Positions 59,410 to 64,000 of a stretch of 64,000 bases of DNA are shown one piece after another. How positions within the stretch are numbered: the stretch's first letter is position 1; every line of letters starts with the position of its first letter. Origin of the DNA: Chiua virens. Taxonomy: Eukaryota; Basidiomycota; Agaricomycetes; Boletales; Boletaceae. The DNA lies in contig JAHNUO010000012.1 in the NCBI GenBank assembly GCA_019787685.1, forward strand, positions 248,001 to 312,000, given 5' to 3'. Made by a program: the position numbers and the translations under genes. Below the pieces are notes generated by a model that did not search any database, was not told where the DNA came from, and saw only the letters and a program-made list of their open reading frames with translations.

Positions 59410-61602
59410 ATGGCTGGCATTCTCCTAGCCTATTCCTTCCCGCAACAGCTCTGCAAGCAGGCTCCCTTGTCGAAGCTGGTAGCACCCTCGTCAGTGCCAT
59501 GATGGTGCGTCCACATGTGTGCCGTTACCGTCCTTCCACCCATCCCTTGCCAGATGTTCCTAGGGAACGAAGAGATGGTCTACATTCTCGACAAAACCGA
59601 GGGAAACGCTGCCCAAATTGACGGCCATCCTGCCTGGGGTTCCGTCTGGTGCGTCCCCCCACATGTTATGCGCCACTGACGCTGAGCGGAAATGAAATCA
59701 GGGACATTAATGGTCACAATGCGACGACGATGAGTGTGCTTAGCAACACTTTCTGTGCCTCTGGCATGCATCTTCCAAATGGCTCGTACGCCACGTTTGG
59801 CGGAAATGGTGCCGTCGGCATCGGTGCGCCTGTTACTTCCCGTTTCCCGTTTGGAAGCTCACCTTCCAAAAAAAGGCTATGGATCACCCTCTTCCCCCAA
59901 CTATGACGATGTCTACGATGACTACGACGGGAGAAAGGCCATCCGTATCCTCAACCCATGCACAAGTGCAAACCTCTCCGACCCTGGTTGCCAATGGTAC
60001 GAAAACGCCGCCGTTCTCAGTATGCAGGAGATGCGCTGGTACTCGGCCGCAGAAGCCCTTGGCGATGGCACTGTCGCCCTCATCGGTGGTTTCACTTCCG
60101 GTGGCTACGTCAACAGGAACATCCCCAATATCGATCCCGCATACGAAGGTGGAGGTGCGACACCCACCTATGAGTTTTACCCTAGCCGTGGCAGCGCGAC
60201 CGTCATGAACTTTATGATCACTACCTCGGGTCTCAACGCGTACGCCCACACCTACCTCATGCCTTCCGGCAAGATGTTCATCCAAGCCAACCTTTCTACG
60301 AGTGAGTTGATCATTGCGTGTTCCAGACTTGACCATTCACGACAAAGCTAGTCCTTTGGGACCCCGACACCAACGAGGAAACCCCCCTCCCCGCCATGCC
60401 CAACGACGTCGCGCGTGTTTACCCCGCCTCTGGCGCAGTGGCGATGCTACCCCTCACACCCGCCAACAACTATACCCCCACCGTCCTTTTCTGCGGTGGT
60501 TCTGACATGCCCGCGGACTACTATGGAAACTACTCTTGGCCGTTTTATAACACCTGGACCTACCCTGCATCCGCGGACTGCCAGCGTATCACGCCAGAAC
60601 CTCAAGACGGTTCCTCACCAACATATGAGCAGGATGATGACATGCTCGAGGGTCGCACCATGGGCCAGTTTATTACCCTCCCCGACGGGACCATGCTGGT
60701 TATCAATGGTGGCACCAACGGTACCGCTGGGTTCTCTAACCAGACGCTCTACACTCCTTCACTCGATCAAATGGCCTTCTTCCAGTCGCTTGCATCAGGT
60801 CCCGTCGGCACCCCTGCGATCTTCAACCCCAACGCACCAAAAGGTTCTCGATGGTCCAACGCAGGGCTCGGGTCGTCGAACATCGCGAGGTTGTACCACT
60901 CGTCCGCGATCCTTCTTCCAGACGCATCCGTATTGGTCGCAGGATCAAATCCGAACATTGACGTCGAGCTCCACGCGCCGTTCCCAACGACGTACGCTGC
61001 CGAGATATTTTACCCGCCTTACTTTGCGTCGAGCGTCCGTCCTCAAGTAACGGGCACACCCTCCACGCTCAGTTACGGGGGATCCTACTTCAACCTCACC
61101 GTTTCCTCGACTTCGTACACGAAATCGTCCGCCAACGACGCTGCCGCCAACACTACTGTCGTGCTCGTCCGCGGTGGGTTCACGACGCACGCGATGAACA
61201 TGGGTCAGCGTCACCTCCAGCTCAACAACACATACAGCGTCAACAACGACGGGTCGTACGTCCTGCACGTCTCACAAGTCCCACCAAACTCGAACTTGCT
61301 CACGCCTGGACCGACGCTGCTGTTTGTCGTCGTGAACGGGATCCCGAGTAACGGGACGATGGTGATCGTCGGGTCGGGCCGTGTAGAGACGCAGCCGACG
61401 ACGGTGGTTCAGGCGCTTCCAGTTGTGCAGAATGCGACCACCACGGCGGACAAGACGTCGGGTGCTGCGAACGCGTTTGGAGGGCGGGCGATGACGAGCG
61501 TGGTCGCTGGTGCGGCCTTGCTTCTTGGGTGCCATGCGTACGTGTCCCGTGCCCCGGTCTCTTTGGTTGGTGTGCTGATATCACGACAGTCTAGGTTACT
61601 AG
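59410..61602 (+). CDS. Copper radical oxidase (glyoxal oxidase family, AA5_1)
   Basis: Secreted oxidase making H2O2 from simple aldehydes such as glyoxal; it feeds peroxidases in lignin decay. The signal peptide starts MAGILLA and, with one base missing near 59430, continues LFLPATALQ; mature AGSLVEAGSTLVSAMM, MFLGNEEMVYILDKTEGNAA. Ligands of the Cys-Tyr radical copper site are present: Cys in NTFCASGMHLPNG, Tyr in MQEMRWYSAAEAL, Tyr-His in NIARLYHSSAIL, His in GGFTTHAMNMGQRHLQL. Kelch-like repeats lie between (GDGTVALIGGF, LPDGTMLVINGG). The C-terminus has a Ser/Thr/Ala linker and hydrophobic MTSVVAGAALLLGCHA, suggesting GPI anchoring. The last intron (61530-61589) leads to LGY and stop at 61602. 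Confidence 0.93.
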
Positions 61603-62138
61603 AGCGGTTCGCTCTTTTTTTGATGCCCTCGTTTACTTGTACTTGAAAAGTTTTGATTCATATTGACATTAATCGTTATTGCGGCGGACTTCTCACTGTT
61701 GTTTTCTCATCATCATCGTACGTTGTGTAGCGTACCTCGGGAGCTGGGCTCAAACAAGGGGTGGGTCGCATTATACATTGGATACATCTCGTATACCCTT
61801 CTGCCCGTTCGATCACAGCTTGCATGACACGAATGACAGACCACATGTCAATAAGATTATTGTCATCAATCAGCATGCCGCGCCTTTCTTCAAAGGTCAT
61901 TGTCTGGTTTGCATTTACGTTCCGCCGATGCCTTTGTGAAACGACTTGATGGTTAGAGTGCGAAGGCCAATATGAAGGTCGTGGGGATCACGACGCGACA
62001 GGCTTTGTTCCCACACACGTTTTGTTCAGTCCAGACCGTGACAGGGGACGATGGTTCTGGATAGCACGTACAAACGACAGGAATAGCTCTGCGGGAAGAC
62101 ACATGACGCGTACAGCAATACCACATGATGCGTTGGTG
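61603..62138. other. Intergenic between converging genes
   Basis: About 535 bp between the stops of the copper radical oxidase and IES6. No supportable gene. Confidence 0.5.
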
Positions 62139-62871
62139 CTATTTGACGATCGGATTGACGCCTCTAGCGGAGAGGTAGTCTTTGGCGACGCTTGGACTCT
62201 AGTGGCTCATCAGCATATACTCGCAAGAAAAGGAGCGCGTTGGACGCACGAGGTGCTTGATGAGATCGTACACACTCTTGTCGTGGTACCGAAGTCCGGT
62301 ACGGGGATCCGTGTACGGGGCCTTTGGGGCCTTTGAATCACATGCCAAAGCGTCCGAGAGGGTAAACGTACCTCTAGGCCTGTGATATCGCAGTAGTGTC
62401 GTTGAGGCAGGAGCGAAGGGGGCGCTTCGATCGACGTGTCTGACGAGCGAGTCCAGCCAGCCATTCAAGAGCGAACAAGGGACGTACAGGTCGGAATTTC
62501 TTCCTGGCCCACCCCGCCCTCTTCGTCCACATCCATCGCATTCACGAGGTCCCTGGCGGCCCGCCTGCGCTCCCTCTCGGCGCGTTCGCGTTCGCGTTCC
62601 TGGCCGAGCACGGTCTTGAGGTTCTTGGTACGGCGATTCGTGTTTTTAGTGAAGGCAGGGTTTTTGAACGGACGGGGGAGATGGAGGAGGGAGAGTTGTT
62701 TCGCGAGGGTCTGGTGTGGTCACGTCAGCGAGTGGGTGTAGGTGAGGCAGGGACGAACGGGGGTGTGTGTCGCGCCAGTACCGTCGGCGACGGGTTTTTT
62801 CTTGGTGGTGCCTTTGGGTGGCCTGTGAATGAGATCAGCGGAGAGATGGTGTGAATGGGTGGGTCTGACAT
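62139..62871 (-). CDS. IES6: INO80 complex subunit Ies6 (YL1_C domain)
   Basis: Small nuclear subunit of the INO80 chromatin remodeller (with Arp5). Starts MSDPPIHTISPLISFTGHPK, then APPRKNPSPT. Exon 2: TLAKQLSLLHLPRPFKNPAF, TKNTNRRTKNLKTVLGQERE and a charged helix (REREREAERERRR-like), DLVNAMDVDEEGGVGQEEIP. Exon 3: SIEAPPSLLPQRHYCDITGL. The YL1_C core is YCDITGLEAPKAPYTDPRTG then LRYHDKSVYDLIKHL. The last exon SPSVAKDYLSARGVNPIVK ends at 62139. About 170 residues, four GT-AG introns, all in phase, no frame break. The domain order matches Ies6 rather than the larger YL1/Vps72. Divergent from the LPMO gene, 226 bp between starts. Confidence 0.88.
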
Positions 62872-63097
62872 GGTAGCAAACAATAACGTTGTCGTTTGTC
62901 GTCAAGTCGACAAGACAATGAAAATCGGTTCCGCCAAGCTCGACTCCACCCAAAGCCATTCCATTCTTGTCCACTTGATTGTTTTTTTTTTCACCGTATA
63001 TAACGGACCCTCTCTTCCTCAGCCATGCCCTAACCGACCGTCTTCCTGTCTTTGTGGTTCGCTCTACTTTCGCTCTCGCTGTGCGGGTCTTCTCATC
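62872..63097. promoter_or_regulatory. Bidirectional promoter IES6 / AA9 LPMO with TATA box
   Basis: 226 bp between divergent start codons. TATATAA at 62997-63003 lies 95 bp upstream of the LPMO ATG and follows a T-run (62981-62991). A TATA box fits the inducible LPMO; the housekeeping IES6 side has none. Confidence 0.6.
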
Positions 63098-64000
63098 ATG
63101 CTCTCCTCTACCCTCGTCGCTCTCTTCCTTCCTGTCCTTGTGGCCGCTCACGGCTATGTGAACAAGGTCACCATCGATGGCACCGTTTACCAGGGCAATT
63201 CCGTTGGCACGACAGCCTCCGTCCAATCTCCAATCCGTCAGATCAACACAAACAGCCCAGTCAAGGGTGCTTCCAACCCTGACCTTGCTTGTGGTTCAGG
63301 TGCCCAGAATGGTGCATCCATGGCTAATGCCAACCCTGGTAGCAACGTCGAGGTTTCTTGGGTCGGTGGCACAACCGGCACATCCGATGTGAGTAACCTT
63401 GCTCGCTCGTTTGACGCGTATTCAATCCTTTATAGTGGCCGCACAATACAGGTCCAGTCATGCACTACATGGCCAAGTGCGATGGCTCGTGTACATCTTA
63501 TGCCGCAACCGGTGCAAAGTGGTTCAAGATCTCCGAACAGGGCCTCCAATCTGGTAACACCACCTGGTACCAAGCGCAGATCAGTATGTCACTTTTCTTC
63601 ATACGAGACCACCGCTCACATCAACTACAGAGTCTGGTTCTCCTGCCCAAGTCACCATCCCAAGCGACCTCGCTCCGGGCAATTACTTGCTTCGCTCTGA
63701 GCTCATTGCCCTCCAACTTGCCATGACTCAAGGTGGTGCAGAGTTCTACCCCTCCTGCATCCAATTGTCTGTCGGCGGCTCTCAAACTGGTCAGCCTTCA
63801 AGCAGCGAATTGGTCTCTTTCCCTGGTGCCTACTCCGATACCGATCCCGGTATTCTGACCCCCAACGTGAGTTCCGTGCGAGATCTGTACTGCCATAATC
63901 ATTGACGATCTTTTTCAGATCTACAACCCCCCGATCACGTACACTTTCCCTGGCCCACCTGTCGCCGCATTGGCAGCAGGTAGTTCAGGCTCTGGGTCCT
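63098..64000 (+). CDS. AA9 lytic polysaccharide monooxygenase (partial, runs off the edge)
   Basis: Secreted copper enzyme that oxidatively cleaves cellulose or hemicellulose. The signal peptide MLSSTLVALFLPVLVAA is cut before HGYVNKVTIDG, giving the N-terminal His of the histidine brace. Then SPIRQINTNSPVKGASNPDL with ACGSGAQNG, NVEVSWVGGTTGTSD; the next exon starts WPHNTGPVMHYMAKC with the second copper His, then KWFKISEQGLQSG and NTTWYQAQI. The core ends GNYLLRSELIALQLAMTQGG, AEFYPSCIQL with the axial Tyr. The usual second-sphere His (ALH) is Gln here (ALQ). IYNPPITYTFPGPPVAALAA starts what looks like a Ser/Gly linker, so a C-terminal CBM1 or GPI tail may lie beyond 64000. At least three introns. 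Confidence 0.95.

Noticed and set aside
59884..61584. Minus-strand frames opposite the copper radical oxidase.
   Set aside because: Codon bias of the real gene keeps the antisense open; no motifs, and all catalytic residues are on the plus strand.
1..64000. CRISPR array, prophage or bacterial operon.
   Set aside because: Spliceosomal introns, a nuclear tRNA intron and eukaryotic families throughout; no repeat-spacer pattern seen.

Overview
The window is nuclear DNA of a filamentous basidiomycete, most likely an Agaricomycete (mushroom or wood-decay lineage). Genes are dense and lie on both strands. They are cut by many 40-70 bp GT-AG introns with CTNAY-like branch sites. The content is typical of the group: a DUF6534 membrane protein, an AA9 lytic polysaccharide monooxygenase, a copper radical (glyoxal) oxidase, a GPR1/FUN34/YaaH transporter and a pogo-type transposase relic. 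I cannot resolve the genus.

Layout. 1-3213: C4 zinc-finger (zf-4CXXC_R1) gene, 5' end cut off. 3.5-5.7 kb: amino-acid permease 1 (-), divergent from a HAD hydrolase (+, 6.2-7.2 kb). 7.2-11.6 kb: gene-poor, with a decayed direct repeat. 11.7-13.7 kb: DUF6534 protein. 14.4-15.9 kb: NAP1 (-). 17-17.9 kb: ATO-type transporter (-). 18-21.6 kb: apparently empty. 21.6-22.4 kb: pogo transposase relic without its catalytic core. 22.9-24.7 kb: PIN-like carrier (-). 25.3-27.6 kb: amino-acid permease 2 (-). 29.6-33.7 kb: ankyrin-PH-ORD oxysterol-binding protein. 33.9 kb: intron-containing tRNA-Met. 34.2-34.9 kb: cytosine deaminase. 35.9-39.4 kb: large disordered protein (-). 41.0-43.6 kb: two unknown genes. 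44.2-46.3 kb: SSZ1 (-), head-to-head with a siderophore-type N-acyltransferase. 48-51.1 kb: UBP14/USP5. 51.8-52.6 kb: small secreted protein (-). 54.4-55.7 kb: Caps_synth-type glycosyltransferase (-). 57.2-57.9 kb: hidden five-intron gene (-). 59.4-61.6 kb: copper radical oxidase. 62.1-62.9 kb: IES6 (-), head-to-head with the AA9 LPMO that runs off the right edge.

How they fit together. The window is a normal chromosomal mix of housekeeping functions: histone chaperone, chromatin remodelling, ribosome-associated chaperone, deubiquitinase, pyrimidine salvage and sterol transport. To these are added nutrient uptake and wood-decay functions. The copper radical oxidase makes H2O2 and the neighbouring LPMO can use H2O2 as co-substrate, so the right-hand end carries two complementary lignocellulose enzymes about 1.5 kb apart.

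Main caution. At least fifteen one-base frame breaks lie inside otherwise well-conserved genes. Uncorrected assembly indels are the simplest cause, so I describe those genes as functional rather than as pseudogenes. I found no convincing new multi-gene system. The most unusual items are a terminal exon that encodes only Met plus stop in both permeases (one behind a GC-AG intron), the core-deleted pogo element, and three multi-exon genes of unknown family.
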